64,000 nucleotides of DNA, taken from assembly GCA_903832085.1 (NCBI GenBank), contig CAIKZZ010000001.1:62001-126000 (forward strand), written 5' to 3'. Source of the stretch: an uncultured Pseudomonadota bacterium. GTDB taxonomy: Bacteria; Pseudomonadota; Gammaproteobacteria; Steroidobacterales; Steroidobacteraceae. The position numbers and the translations under genes are program-made. Of the stretch, positions 62,775-64,000 are shown one piece after another (the first letter of the stretch is position 1; each line of letters starts with the position of its first letter). The notes under the pieces are model-generated. The model had not been told where the DNA came from. It made no database searches and was given only the letters and a program-made list of their open reading frames with translations.

Positions 62775-62860
62775 ACCTTACGCTCGGCTGAGGACTGTGA
62801 CTACACCACGCGCTAGCACAGTGATGCTGGTGTGCATCTAAATTAGCCTGTAAGTAAACC

Positions 62861-63574
62861 ATGCTAGGCCGACTATCAGAGCTGTCCATATCGACGAGTG
62901 ACATCCTCGACTCTTGGAACTTCTACACACGGCTCGGATTCACTACAACGAGCAGTGCCGATATCTGGCCCTATCGATATAGCGTTGTCACTGACGGTCG
63001 TCTCTCCCTAGGCCTACACGAGAACAACCTCAGTGGAGTCGTACTCACATACGTCTTACCTGATATTAATCAACATTTCCTGTCGTTTAAAAAACAAGGC
63101 ATTGTCTTTGAGCTAGAACAGCTAGGTGACCAGCGCTTTAATGAGTTACTTTTTAGATCCCCTGACGGCACCTGCATCCGCCTGATTGAAGCACCAACCT
63201 ACTCTCAGCTAACTCCTGACGCGATCTCGCTTTTAGGCTGGTTTGAGCAGCCCCTAATGGCATCTCACAACCTAAAAGCAGCGACAAGATTTTGGGAAAA
63301 TCTTCAGTTTGTTTCGATGCCAGAAGAGCATTTGCCAGTTAGTCATATCCCGCTCATTAACGATGCGATCAGCCTAGGACTGCATACCGCACGCGGCTGG
63401 GCGAACGAAACTCTCTGGTTTCGAGTTCACGACATAAGCGATGTCCGAGGCAAATTACGGAGTCGCGACATAGCGGTCAACAACCCTCTACCGCCAGGAC
63501 TAGACCCAGCGCATCATGTCATGCTGCGTGCCCCAGAAGGTACCCAGCTGTTACTAAGCAGTATGAGCGAATAA
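62861..63574 (+). CDS. VOC/glyoxalase-like protein
   Basis: LGRLSELSISTSDILDSWNFYTRLGFTTTSSADIWPYRYSVVTDGRLSLGLHE; repeated VOC modules. Confidence 0.75.
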   Translation: MLGRLSELSISTSDILDSWNFYTRLGFTTTSSADIWPYRYSVVTDGRLSLGLHENNLSGVVLTYVLPDINQHFLSFKKQGIVFELEQLGDQRFNELLFRSPDGTCIRLIEAPTYSQLTPDAISLLGWFEQPLMASHNLKAATRFWENLQFVSMPEEHLPVSHIPLINDAISLGLHTARGWANETLWFRVHDISDVRGKLRSRDIAVNNPLPPGLDPAHHVMLRAPEGTQLLLSSMSE

Positions 63575-63580
63575 ATACCC

Positions 63581-64000
63581 ATGAACCCACTAAGTGCGAC
63601 CGACATACTCATTGTTTTTGCAATGAAAGAGGAAGCCGCTGACGAATTCAGTGATGTACTTTCTCCTATACTCTACACAGGCATAGGCAAGATCAATTCC
63701 GCCTGGGCACTTACTAAGCAGCTTATGCTTAATAAACCTCGCCTTGTATTAGATTTCGGAACCGCCGGAAGCCCATCCATTCCTCGCCATACGCTTGTTG
63801 AATGCACTCGCTTCATTCAACGAGACATGGATGCAAGACCACTCGGCTTTCCACTTGGACATACGCCTCTCGATAATATCCCTGCTGATATATCAGCCAT
63901 GCGGCGTCTGCCATTTATTCGTGAGGCCACCTGCGGCAGTGCCGACCAGTTCGTGTCGGGACATGACTTAGGTGACTGCGATCTTGTCGAAATGGAGGCT
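63581..64000 (+). CDS. 5'-methylthioadenosine/adenosylhomocysteine nucleosidase-like phosphorylase (3' truncated by window edge)
   Basis: Manual translation MNPLSATDILIVFAMKEEAADEF...LYTGIGKINSAWALTKQLMLNKPRLVLDFGTAGS...CGSADQFVSGHDLGDCDLVEMEA resembles the PNP_UDP_1 family; open to the window end. Confidence 0.8.
   Translation, partial: MNPLSATDILIVFAMKEEAADEFSDVLSPILYTGIGKINSAWALTKQLMLNKPRLVLDFGTAGSPSIPRHTLVECTRFIQRDMDARPLGFPLGHTPLDNIPADISAMRRLPFIREATCGSADQFVSGHDLGDCDLVEMEA

Overview
The 64 kb window is almost fully coding and looks like the chromosome of a proteobacterium, probably a gammaproteobacterium (inferred from gene content only). It opens with a macromolecular-synthesis block (yqeY/GatB-like, dnaG, rpoD). 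Most of the rest is housekeeping or metabolic: AzlCD, MsbA-type ABC exporter, SPFH protein, RmuC, GH17-GT2 glucan synthase, HiPIP, proline racemase family, HrpB, UshA-type nucleotidase, CFA-like methyltransferase, NitT/TauT-type ABC importer, IlvA, MsrB, S1/P1 nuclease, ChrA, IlvB/IlvN, P-II, PhaC, pyruvate carboxylase, diguanylate cyclase, GshA, a beta-oxidation pair and GabD. I see no CRISPR array, transposase, integrase or rRNA. The standout signal is on the minus strand at 13263-13617: a tRNA-Ile(CAU) gene split in its anticodon loop, directly after the anticodon, by a 279-nt ORF-less group I intron. It has the hallmarks of the Azoarcus tRNA-Ile ribozyme family. ORF callers instead see spurious antisense ORFs there ('GPLGFEPRT...'). 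Secondary points of interest are head-to-head ilvB/ilvN, a glutaredoxin-DinB-like fusion, an alpha/beta hydrolase lacking its nucleophile Ser, two adjacent envelope proteins sharing a C-terminal cassette, and a fused-permease ABC importer without a local binding protein. All calls come from reading sequence and ORF translations; no searches were run.
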